From: Solihabitans fulvus
Lineage (GTDB): Bacteria; Actinomycetota; Actinomycetes; Mycobacteriales; Pseudonocardiaceae
Reading direction: 5' to 3'
Length of the DNA stretch: 64,000 bases
Assembly (NCBI RefSeq): GCF_008386585.1
Contig: NZ_VUOB01000042.1
Location: 15,406 to 79,405 of the forward strand
The notes beneath the pieces were generated by a model that was not told the origin of the DNA, did no database searches, and saw only the letters and a list, made by a program, of their open reading frames with translations. Every line of letters starts with the position of its first letter. The stretch's first letter is position 1. Shown in pieces: positions 7,909 through 15,228 of this stretch. Position numbers and translations under genes: made by a program.

Positions 7909-8909
7909 CTCCTGCCGACGTCGCGGAGTCGTTGGTGCAGACCGTCGTAGGGGCGCGCGCCGCCGAGGACGGACGTCGGGAGCTTGGCGACCATCGTGTA
8001 GTTGGTGTCGACCACGTTCCCGACCGGCGCGAGTCCGGCCTGGCTGACCAGCTGGAGCGCGTCGAGCGGATCCAGGTCGAGCAGGTCCGCCGTCCAGCCG
8101 ACGAGGTCGTGCTGGCTGATCCGGAACGCGTCCTCCAACGGCCGCACCGAACCGGTGGACATGATGAACTCGTCGTTCTCCAGCCTCGGCCACGCGCGCA
8201 GCGCCCCACGGACGACGTCGACGACGATCACCGTCTCCATCGCGGCCTCGACGGCCGTGCCGCACACCTCGCCCTCGCCCTGCCGGCAGTGGCCGTCGCC
8301 GATAGCCAGCATCGCGCCGTCCACGTTCACCGGCAGGTACACCGTGGTGCCGGCGCGGAGTTCCGGCGTGTCCATGTTGCCGCCGTGCGCGGACGGGGTG
8401 ATCGACATGACGACCTCACCGCCGGCCGGCGCTACGCCGACGGTGCCGTGCATGGGATCCAGCGGCAGCTCGACCTCCAGTTCGCTGCGGCGGGCCCGGT
8501 AGCGCACGATGCCGCGCTCGACGTCGACGTCGTAGCGCCACACCAGTTCCTCCAGCGGCGCGTGCAGCATGGCGGTGCTGTGCGTGGTGGTGAGCGCGCC
8601 GAAGTGCGGGAAGGTCGAGGACACCGCCCAGTCGCGCCTCGGCCGGATGTCCACGAAGTGCACGGCGAGCAGGTCGCCGGGCCGCGCGCCCTCGACGTGG
8701 ATCGGGCCGGTCACCGGGTTGAGCCTGGGGAACTCGCACACCTGGCTCGGCAGGTCGTCGACTCCGCGCACCCGGCCGCCGAAGCAGTCCTCGGTGGTCA
8801 GCTCGATGACGGTGCCCGGCCGCACCCGCAGCAGCGGCTGATGGCCGCCGAACGTGTAGACCAGTTGGTCCGGGGTCGGGTCTAGCCGAACGACTTCGAT
8901 GGCGCTCAC
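7875..8909 (-). CDS. Acetamidase/formamidase family protein (FmdA/AmdA-like)
   Basis: A 344-residue cytoplasmic amidohydrolase that splits short amides into acid and ammonia. Family signatures visible: GARPGDLLAVHFVDI, MHGTVGVAP, SAHGGNMDTPEL (the HGGNMD motif), VDGAMLAIGDGHCRQGEGEVCG and ETVIVVDV. GTG 8909 is preceded by GAGGAGG. A permease gene precedes it by 73 bp on the same strand, and an AmiC-like sensor and a MarR regulator lie further upstream. That matches, from memory, the regulated acetamidase locus of Mycobacterium smegmatis. Exact amide specificity is not evident. Confidence 0.9.
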   Translation of the reverse strand: MSAIEVVRLDPTPDQLVYTFGGHQPLLRVRPGTVIELTTEDCFGGRVRGVDDLPSQVCEFPRLNPVTGPIHVEGARPGDLLAVHFVDIRPRRDWAVSSTFPHFGALTTTHSTAMLHAPLEELVWRYDVDVERGIVRYRARRSELEVELPLDPMHGTVGVAPAGGEVVMSITPSAHGGNMDTPELRAGTTVYLPVNVDGAMLAIGDGHCRQGEGEVCGTAVEAAMETVIVVDVVRGALRAWPRLENDEFIMSTGSVRPLEDAFRISQHDLVGWTADLLDLDPLDALQLVSQAGLAPVGNVVDTNYTMVAKLPTSVLGGARPYDGLHQRLRDVGRSYLAERGSVAS

Positions 8910-8982
8910 GAGCCCTCCTCGCTGACGCTCGTCGGCCGCGTTCGCGGCGCTGCTGTGCTGACTGGTGAGCTCACAGGTTCGC

Positions 8983-10392
8983 TCACGTGACAACCTCCTC
9001 GTTCGCCGCCACACCGGCGAGGGTCGGCCTGCGGCCGATCAGGGTGAACACGATCAGGACCACCACGCCGATGGCGAGCCAGACGAAGCCGAGCACCTGC
9101 GCCGCGACCTTGGCGTTGATCACGACGTAGAGCAGGATCCCGAAGCCGAGAACCGGGAAGACCAGGTGGCGCAACCAGTCCCGGCTCCTGTTGCGGATCA
9201 CGTAGTGCACGACGACCGACACGTGCAGCACCAGGAACGCCGTCATGGCACCGAAGTTGACCAACGTGCTCATCAGCGTGATGCCGTCGGCGCGGGTCGT
9301 CAGGTAGAGGCCTAAGACCAGCGAGACGCCGGCCACCAGCAACGTGGCGTTGACGGGAACCTGGCGGGTGCGGTGCACCCTGGCCAGGAAGGCGGGCAGC
9401 TGGCGGTCGCGGGCCATCGCATACAGCAGCCGGGACGTCGCCGCCTGCGCCACCAAAGAGTTCGCGAAGCCCCAGGCGATCGCGGTGGTCAGCGCGGTGA
9501 CGGCGGCGAGCCAACCGCCGCCCGCGACGCGGGCCGCGTCGTAGAACGCGGTGCCACCCGGGTCGCCCTTCGCGATCAGGCCGTCCGGGTCGGGCACGAG
9601 CAGCGACGCGACCCAGGTCTGCACGATGAACAGGCTGCCGGCCAACACCAACGCGGCGATCATGGCCCTGCCGATGGACCGCGCGGAGTCCTTGTTCTCC
9701 TCGGCGAGCATGGAGATGCCGTCGAAGCCGAGAAAGGACAGCACGGCTATGGAGACCGCGCCGAACACCACGCCCCAGGAGAAGGTCGCGTTGTTGTACA
9801 ACGGTTTCAGGCTGAAGCCATGCCCCTTGCCCGAGGCGAGCGCGACCACGCCGACGACGAGGAAGACCACCAGCACGATCAGCTCGCCGAGCAGCATGAT
9901 CTTGTTGACCTTCGCGGTCATCTCGATGCCGAGGTAGTTCACTCCGGTGTTGAGCACGACGAACGCGATCAGCCACAGCCACACCGGAATCCCCGGCACC
10001 AGCGAGTTCATCGCGACGCTGGCGATCAGGTAGAGCAGGCCGGGCACCAGGACGTAGTCAAGAATGATCACCCAGCCGGCCAGGAACCCAACGGGGGCGG
10101 CGATTCCCCGGCCCGCGTAGGTGTAGACCGAGCCCGCCATGGGAAACGCGCGGGACATCTGCGCGTAGGAGTTGGCGGTGAACATCATCGCGACCATGCC
10201 GACGACGTAGGCGAGCGCCACCATGCCGCCGGAACCCTGGAAGACGCTGCCGAAGATGCCGAACGGCGCGATGGGCACCATGAAGATCAGGCCGTACACC
10301 AGGAGGTCGCCGAACCGCAGCGACCGTTTCAGTTCCTGCTTGTAGCCGAACTGTTCAACGCCGTCGACGCTGGTTGCCTCAGCCGCACCCAT
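8983..10392 (-). CDS. APC-superfamily amino acid or amide permease
   Basis: A 469-residue inner-membrane protein with about 12 hydrophobic segments. Motifs of the APC family: LRFGDLLVYGLIFMVPIAPFGIFG, SRAFPMAGSVYTYAGRGI and the conserved SFLGFDGISMLAEENKD. Members import amino acids, amines or related compounds with protons. ATG 10392 follows AGGAGGAG. It lies upstream of the acetamidase gene, so it plausibly brings in the amide substrate or a related compound. A 22-bp perfect palindrome lies 49 bp before the start. Confidence 0.87.
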   Translation of the reverse strand: MGAAEATSVDGVEQFGYKQELKRSLRFGDLLVYGLIFMVPIAPFGIFGSVFQGSGGMVALAYVVGMVAMMFTANSYAQMSRAFPMAGSVYTYAGRGIAAPVGFLAGWVIILDYVLVPGLLYLIASVAMNSLVPGIPVWLWLIAFVVLNTGVNYLGIEMTAKVNKIMLLGELIVLVVFLVVGVVALASGKGHGFSLKPLYNNATFSWGVVFGAVSIAVLSFLGFDGISMLAEENKDSARSIGRAMIAALVLAGSLFIVQTWVASLLVPDPDGLIAKGDPGGTAFYDAARVAGGGWLAAVTALTTAIAWGFANSLVAQAATSRLLYAMARDRQLPAFLARVHRTRQVPVNATLLVAGVSLVLGLYLTTRADGITLMSTLVNFGAMTAFLVLHVSVVVHYVIRNRSRDWLRHLVFPVLGFGILLYVVINAKVAAQVLGFVWLAIGVVVLIVFTLIGRRPTLAGVAANEEVVT

Positions 10393-10440
10393 GTCTCCTC
10401 CTTCGCCCCGACAGGGTCGATCTGCGGGAGACTACGAGAA

Positions 10441-10462
10441 ACTTCTTCCATCTGGAAGAAGT
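10441..10462. promoter_or_regulatory. Perfect palindrome upstream of the permease/acetamidase genes
   Basis: ACTTCTTCC (10441-10449), spacer ATCT, then GGAAGAAGT (10454-10462). It is an exact 9-bp inverted repeat in AT-richer DNA, 49 bp before the permease start. Position and symmetry fit an operator. The divergent MarR regulator (11653) is the nearest candidate, but this is inferred. Confidence 0.7.
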
Positions 10463-10500
10463 AGTTCGCGGAGTGACCACATCGTGACGCAGCAGAGTCG

Positions 10501-10548
10501 ACCGGTTCGGGAAGGCACCGGTTCAGGAAGGCACCGGTTCGGGAAGGC
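10501..10548. repeat. 16-bp tandem repeat, three copies
   Basis: ACCGGTTCRGGAAGGC repeats at 10501-10516, 10517-10532 and 10533-10548, with one substitution in the middle copy. The block ends 15 bp downstream of the stop codon of the minus-strand AmiC-like gene. It could be a binding array or a slippage product at a gene end. Confidence 0.9.
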
Positions 10549-10563
10549 GCTGCGCCAACCGGC

Positions 10564-11604
10564 TCACGGCACGACGGTGAGCGCCAGTCCGTCCGCTCGC
10601 GCCAGGCGCACGCGCGCGGCGGGCGCGGCCCGGCGGTTCGACACGGCACGCGCGGTCAGCGACTCGGCCCGGCCGAGCTCGGCCACGTGCCGGACGCCTT
10701 CATAGCAGCCCTGCGCGTACGCGCCGAGCGACGGCGCGGTCGGGCCCCAGCGCTGCTCGTAACGGGCACTGAAGCCGTCCCCGTCCTCGTCCGAGGCGAA
10801 CCAGCGCATCGCCGCGTACAGCTCGCCGCTGTCGTCGCCGCCCGCCTCAAGCAGCCCGTTCTCCTCCAGCGCACCGGACACCCGCAGCACCGCGCGGTCC
10901 AGGCCGGCGTGGTGGAACGCGCGGTTGAAGATGACCAGGTCGCGGCCGACGAGGCTGAGCAGCACGGCCTGCGCGCGGGACCGGCGCACGCGCTCGATCA
11001 GCCGCTCCGGCCGCACGCCGCCGAAGGGCACCAACTCGTGCAGCACCACCTCGGCACCGAGCGACCGCAGCATCCGCGCCGCCGTGGTGTGCACGGCCCA
11101 CGGCCAGATGTAGTCGTTACCCACCAACGCCCAGCGGCGCAGCGACGGCCGCGCGGCGAGCCCTGTCATGACCGGCAACAGCTGTTCGCGCGGGCCCTCG
11201 CCGAGCAGCACGACGCCCTCGGCGCGGGTGCCGCCCTCGTGCGGCGGCGTGAAGACGTAGGGCAGCCTGCCGGCCGTCACGGCTTCCAGCCGCCGGTGCA
11301 CGTCGCTGGTGTGGTAGCCGCAGACGGCGTCGAGCACGCCTGCCCCGACGAGCCTGCCGAGTTCCTCGGCGACCTCGCGCGGCCCGCGGCCCGCATCCAC
11401 GAGCACGAGTTCGAGCCGTCGCCCGCGCACTCCCCCGGCCGCGTTGACCTCCTCGGCCGCCAGCACCGCGCAGGCCAGCGCGGACGGGCCGGTCAGGCCG
11501 AGCGCGCCCGAGGTCGGCACCGCGAGCCCGACGCGCAGGGCGTGCCGGTCGGGACCCTGGAGGAGCGCGTCCAACGGATCGACGAGAACGGCGTCTTCGG
11601 TCAT
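10564..11604 (-). CDS. AmiC-like periplasmic-binding-fold sensor, no signal peptide
   Basis: A 346-residue protein of the Leu/Ile/Val-binding-protein fold (Peripla_BP type): RVGLAVPTSGALGLTGPSALACAVLAAEEVNAAGGVRGR, a central LVGNDYIWPWAVHTTAARMLRSLGAEV, and VSLVGRD-like VLLSLVGRDLVIFNRAF. It has no signal peptide or lipobox, so it should stay in the cytoplasm, as the amide sensor AmiC of Pseudomonas does. Its place next to the permease and acetamidase genes supports an amide-sensing role. ATG 11604 is 48 bp from the divergent MarR gene. No AmiR-like antiterminator is seen here. Confidence 0.82.
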   Translation of the reverse strand: MTEDAVLVDPLDALLQGPDRHALRVGLAVPTSGALGLTGPSALACAVLAAEEVNAAGGVRGRRLELVLVDAGRGPREVAEELGRLVGAGVLDAVCGYHTSDVHRRLEAVTAGRLPYVFTPPHEGGTRAEGVVLLGEGPREQLLPVMTGLAARPSLRRWALVGNDYIWPWAVHTTAARMLRSLGAEVVLHELVPFGGVRPERLIERVRRSRAQAVLLSLVGRDLVIFNRAFHHAGLDRAVLRVSGALEENGLLEAGGDDSGELYAAMRWFASDEDGDGFSARYEQRWGPTAPSLGAYAQGCYEGVRHVAELGRAESLTARAVSNRRAAPAARVRLARADGLALTVVP

Positions 11605-11615
11605 AGCCCGCTGAG

Positions 11616-11631
11616 TATGCTCCCCCGCATA
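11616..11631. promoter_or_regulatory. Inverted repeat in the amiC-like/marR divergent gap
   Basis: TATGC (11616-11620) and GCATA (11627-11631) flank six bases in the 48-bp gap between the divergent starts. It is short but well placed for a MarR-type autoregulatory operator. Confidence 0.45.
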
Positions 11632-11652
11632 ACCCCGGACGAGAGGACTCTG

Positions 11653-12099
11653 GTGGCCGCCGCCGACGCACGACTGGTCGACGTGCTGACGTCGGCGCAG
11701 CGAATCCTGTCCCGCGATCTCGCCGAGCGGCTCGGCGAGGAGGCCGTCAGCGTCGAGCAGTGGCGCGTGTTGCGCACGCTGGCCAACGCCGCAGGGACGT
11801 CCATGAGCGAGCTGGCCGAGCAGGTGCAGATCCCCGCGCCCTCGCTGACCCGCCTCGTCGATCTGTTGGTCGATCGGGCGCAGGTCTACCGGCGGCAGTC
11901 CGCGCGCGACGGGCGCCGCATCGACGTGCACCTGTCGGAGTCGGGCCGGGAACTGTTGCCTCGCCTGGAGGCCATCGCCGAGGCGCACGAGCGGAACGTC
12001 GTGCGGCTGCTTGGCGGGGAGGCCGTCGCGGCGATGCTGGACTCGCTCGAACAGATCGCGCCGCCCGCGTTGCCAAGAGACAGCCCCGTGCACAACTGA
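11653..12099 (+). CDS. MarR-family transcriptional regulator
   Basis: A 148-residue winged-helix regulator: VEQWRVLRTLANAAGTSMSELAEQVQIPAPSLTRLVDLLVDRAQVYRRQSARDGRRIDVHLSESG is the complete MarR core, including the wing DGRR. The GTG at 11653 has GAGAGG at good spacing; an in-frame ATG at 11617 lies inside the candidate operator and has no RBS. It is divergent from the AmiC-like sensor gene. A MarR-like repressor (AmiA) acts in the mycobacterial acetamidase locus, so control of the amide genes is the favoured role. Confidence 0.88.
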   Translation: MAAADARLVDVLTSAQRILSRDLAERLGEEAVSVEQWRVLRTLANAAGTSMSELAEQVQIPAPSLTRLVDLLVDRAQVYRRQSARDGRRIDVHLSESGRELLPRLEAIAEAHERNVVRLLGGEAVAAMLDSLEQIAPPALPRDSPVHN

Positions 12100-12144
12100 G
12101 GGCCGCATCCGTTGCGTGGCAAGGGTTTGCGACTGCCGGCTTGA

Positions 12145-12164
12145 CTCTGACACCGGTGTCAGAG
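12145..12164. promoter_or_regulatory. Perfect 20-bp palindromic operator before the amidohydrolase gene
   Basis: CTCTGACACC and GGTGTCAGAG form an uninterrupted palindrome. TTGACT (12141-12146) overlaps its left edge and could be a -35 element, so a bound repressor would sit between -35 and -10. It lies 47 bp before the amidohydrolase start. TetR- or MarR-type binding is likely; the regulator is unproven. Confidence 0.8.
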
Positions 12165-12211
12165 TTTAGCGTTGCGGCAGCCAACTGCCACAGATACGGA
12201 GCAGCCCCACC

Positions 12212-12997
12212 ATGGCCTTCGACCTGCACGCCCATGTCACCGTCGACGTCCCAGCGCAGCTCGCGCGGGCGCGGCGGGCCGGCGTCACCCGCAGCGTGTT
12301 GCTCGGCACGCGCGTCCATCCCGAGGCCGCCAGCACGCTCGACGAGGTGCGGGCCGAGTTCGCTCGGCTCGGCACCGTGATCGGCGGCGTCCAGGCGCCG
12401 CTGGCGGACGTCGCCGGGGCGTTCGCCGAGGTGCGCGCCGCCGTGGACGCGCACCCAGAGGAGTTCGTCGGCTTCGCCGGCGTCCCGCTCGGCCTCGGCG
12501 CGGACGAGACCTCGGCGTGGCTGGACGACTGCCTCGGCCAACCCGGCATCGTCGGCATCGGCGAGCTGACCCCGGCCCCCGACCGGGCCGAACTGGCCGA
12601 GCCCGTGCTGGCCGTCAGCGCGGACCACGGCGGCGTTCCGGTGCTGGTGCACGGGTTCGCCCCCAACACGGCAGCGGATCTGCGCACCTACGCCGACCTC
12701 GCCGCGCGGTACCCGACGGTGCCGGTGGTCGTCGGGGCGTTCGGCGGGCTCAACTGGCTGACTCTCGTGGACCTGGCGCTCGCGCGGCCCAACCTGCACA
12801 TCGACCTGTCCAGCGCCGTCCAGGTCTTCGGGGTGCGGGCCGCGGTCAACGCGCTGCCCGAGCGGTGCCTGTTCGGGTCGAACACGCCCTACGGCGACGT
12901 GGTGGCCGCGCGGTCGACCGTCGAGGCCGCCGTCGCCGACCGGGCGGTGCTCGACCAGGTTCTGGCGGGCAACCTGCTTCGGCTGCTTGGCGAGTAG
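12212..12997 (+). CDS. Amidohydrolase-superfamily protein (ACMSD/TIM-barrel type)
   Basis: A 261-residue TIM-barrel metal hydrolase or decarboxylase relative. The first strand carries the metal-binding HxH (FDLHAHVTVD), later VPVLVHGFAP offers the next histidine, and the barrel ends LFGSNTPYGD. In the related ACMSD group that last strand usually reads GTDFP, so the catalytic Asp may be replaced by Asn here. ATG 12212 follows GGAG. It stands alone behind a strong palindrome, next to the amide-use genes. Substrate unknown. Confidence 0.72.
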   Translation: MAFDLHAHVTVDVPAQLARARRAGVTRSVLLGTRVHPEAASTLDEVRAEFARLGTVIGGVQAPLADVAGAFAEVRAAVDAHPEEFVGFAGVPLGLGADETSAWLDDCLGQPGIVGIGELTPAPDRAELAEPVLAVSADHGGVPVLVHGFAPNTAADLRTYADLAARYPTVPVVVGAFGGLNWLTLVDLALARPNLHIDLSSAVQVFGVRAAVNALPERCLFGSNTPYGDVVAARSTVEAAVADRAVLDQVLAGNLLRLLGE

Positions 12998-12999
12998 CG

Positions 13000-13022
13000 G
13001 CGTTCCGGCCGTTCCGGAACGC
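13000..13022. terminator. Terminator hairpin after the amidohydrolase gene
   Basis: GCGTTCCGG (13000-13008), a 5-nt loop, and CCGGAACGC (13014-13022) make a 9-bp perfect stem starting 3 bp after the stop codon. Confidence 0.75.
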
Positions 13023-13095
13023 ACGCCAGTCAGCGGATCAAACAGAGTCAAACACAATCCCGCGCAGCATTGACGATTGCTGTTCGGAGATGCCT

Positions 13096-13123
13096 CAATG
13101 TGAGCAATGCTGTGTGACATTGC
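13096..13123. promoter_or_regulatory. Interleaved inverted repeats before the alpha-galactosidase gene
   Basis: GCAATG (13104-13109) pairs with CATTGC (13118-13123), and CAATGT (13096-13101) with ACATTG (13117-13122). They end 5 bp before the AGGAGG ribosome site, so they could be an operator or a leader hairpin affecting translation. Confidence 0.45.
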
Positions 13124-13139
13124 ACATAGGAGGATCTCC

Positions 13140-15152
13140 GTGCGTTCAGTCGCCACACTGACCGTGGCCCTGTTACTCCCCCTGGTCTCGCTCGCCGGAA
13201 CGGCCACAGCGGCCCCGACCCAGACCGCGAGCCAGACCCCGAGCCAGACCCCGACGGCCGCAGCGCCGAGCACCCTGGCGGCCACCCCGCCGATGGGCTG
13301 GAACAGCTGGAACCGCTTCGGCTGTCATATCGACGAGAACCTCATCCGGCAGACCGCCGACAACCTCGTGTCCACCGGCATGCGCGACGCCGGCTACACC
13401 TACGTCAACATCGACGACTGCTGGATGGCGCCGGCCAGGGACGCGGCCGGCAAGCTACAGGCCGACCCGACGCGCTTTCCCGGCGGTATCAAGGCATTGG
13501 CCGACTACGTGCACGGCAGGGGCCTGAAGCTCGGCATCTACTCCTCGGCCGGCACCGCGACCTGTCAGGGGCTGCCGGCCAGCCTCGACCACGAGCAGGC
13601 CGACGCGCAGAGCTTCGCCGACTGGGGCGTCGACTACCTGAAGTACGACAACTGCAACAACCTCGGCCGGCCCGCGCAACCGCGCTACCAGGCCATGTCC
13701 GACGCGCTGCGCGCCACCGGGCGGCCGATCGTGCTCAGCCTCTGCGAGTGGGGCGAGAACAAGCCGTGGGAGTGGGGCAAGCAGGTCGGCGGCAACCTGT
13801 GGCGCACCACGGGCGACATCTGGGACGCGTGGGGCCGGATGACCGACATCCTCGACCAGCAGGTCGGCCTCGAGAAGTTCTCCGGTCCCGGCGCGTGGAA
13901 CGACCCCGACATGCTGGAGGTCGGCAACGGCGGCATGACCGACTCCGAGTACCGCGCGCACTTCGCGCTCTGGTCGCTGCTCAACGCGCCGCTCATCGCC
14001 GGCAACGACCTCGCCTCGATGGACTACGCGACCAAGCGGATCCTGCTCAACCGCGACGTCATCGCGGTCGACCAGGACTGGGGCGGCGTGCAGGGACACC
14101 GCATCGCGCGCACCGGGAACATCGAGGTGTGGGCCAAGTCGATGTCGGACGGCTCGGCCGCCGTCGCGCTGTTCAACCGGGGCGACACCACCGCGTTGGC
14201 CAGCACCGACGCGCACGCGCTCGGCCTGCCCGCGACGCGGGACTACGCGGTGCGCGACCTGTGGACGCACGAGGACGCGGAGACCTCGGGCGCGGTCCGC
14301 GCCTCGGTGCCCGCGCACAGCGCCTCGGTGTTCCGGGTGTGGCCGAACAAGGGCCACGGACAGACCCCACTGAGCACGTTCTCCTTGCAGGTTCCCGAGT
14401 TCACCGAGGTCGGCAAGCCGTTCACCATCACCGGCCAGCTGTACGACGACGGCAGCACCCCGCTGCGCGGCGGGCAGGCGCAGCTCCAGGCCCCCGACGG
14501 CTGGGTCGTGGACGGCGGTCCCGTGGTGACCGTGCCGAGGGTCGCCGCAGGGCAGAACTGGTCGCACACCTGGACATTGCGGCCCAGTGCCGCCGCGTTC
14601 GCCGCCAACAGCGGCAACGACGTGTCGGTGTCGGCGTCGGCATCCTTCCGCACCATCACCGGTCAGCAGGCGCGACAGCTGGACACGAAGATCGTCGCGG
14701 TCACCCTGCCGCCGCGCGGTGACGTGCTGCTCGGCGACCAGCCGTGGATCTCGGCGACCAACGGCTGGGGACCGGTCAAGCGCAACAGCAGCAACGGAGA
14801 GCTGGACCCCGGCACCGGCCACACCATCTCGATCGCCGGGGTGAAACACGAGAAGGGCCTCGGCACGCACGCGTTCTCCTCGGTTCGCTTCTACCTCGGC
14901 GGGACGTGCACGCAGTTCCACGCCGAGGTCGGCGTCGACGACGAGGCGGGCCCGCAGGGCAGCGTGGACTTCCACGTACTCGGCGACGGCACGGAGCTGG
15001 CCGGCACCGGAGTGGTGAAGTCGGGGCAGGCCGCGACCGTCCTCGACGCGCCGACCACCGGGGTGCGGGTGCTCGAACTTCGGGTCAACGACGGCGGCAA
15101 CGGCAACCGTGACGACCACGCCGACTGGGCGGACGTGTCCGTGCACTGCTGA
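13140..15152 (+). CDS. Secreted GH27 alpha-galactosidase with NEW3 and NPCBM domains
   Basis: A 670-residue extracellular enzyme that removes terminal alpha-galactose from sugars or plant gums. After a signal peptide (residues 1-25, LLLPLVSLAGTATAA) and a Thr/Pro linker comes the GH27 barrel: PPMGWNSWNRFGCHIDE, the nucleophile Asp170 in DYLKYDNC, and WNDPDM near 255, which supplies the acid/base Asp. A NEW3-like domain follows (about 405-520) and then an NPCBM domain (about 530-670, HEKGLGTHAFSSVRFYLGG). GTG 13140 is fixed by AGGAGG at 13128-13133. It is monocistronic, with a terminator after it. Confidence 0.93.
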   Translation: MRSVATLTVALLLPLVSLAGTATAAPTQTASQTPSQTPTAAAPSTLAATPPMGWNSWNRFGCHIDENLIRQTADNLVSTGMRDAGYTYVNIDDCWMAPARDAAGKLQADPTRFPGGIKALADYVHGRGLKLGIYSSAGTATCQGLPASLDHEQADAQSFADWGVDYLKYDNCNNLGRPAQPRYQAMSDALRATGRPIVLSLCEWGENKPWEWGKQVGGNLWRTTGDIWDAWGRMTDILDQQVGLEKFSGPGAWNDPDMLEVGNGGMTDSEYRAHFALWSLLNAPLIAGNDLASMDYATKRILLNRDVIAVDQDWGGVQGHRIARTGNIEVWAKSMSDGSAAVALFNRGDTTALASTDAHALGLPATRDYAVRDLWTHEDAETSGAVRASVPAHSASVFRVWPNKGHGQTPLSTFSLQVPEFTEVGKPFTITGQLYDDGSTPLRGGQAQLQAPDGWVVDGGPVVTVPRVAAGQNWSHTWTLRPSAAAFAANSGNDVSVSASASFRTITGQQARQLDTKIVAVTLPPRGDVLLGDQPWISATNGWGPVKRNSSNGELDPGTGHTISIAGVKHEKGLGTHAFSSVRFYLGGTCTQFHAEVGVDDEAGPQGSVDFHVLGDGTELAGTGVVKSGQAATVLDAPTTGVRVLELRVNDGGNGNRDDHADWADVSVHC

Positions 15153-15166
15153 GGTTGACGGGTCTC

Positions 15167-15200
15167 GGGGCCGTCGCGGTTGGTCGACCGCGACGGCCCC
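15167..15200. terminator. Bidirectional terminator, perfect 14-bp stem
   Basis: GGGGCCGTCGCGGT (15167-15180), loop TGGTCG, and the exact reverse complement (15187-15200). It separates the converging alpha-galactosidase and LAxTG-protein genes. Confidence 0.88.
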
Positions 15201-15228
15201 TGCGTCGTGAAATGGGCGGCCCGGCGCG

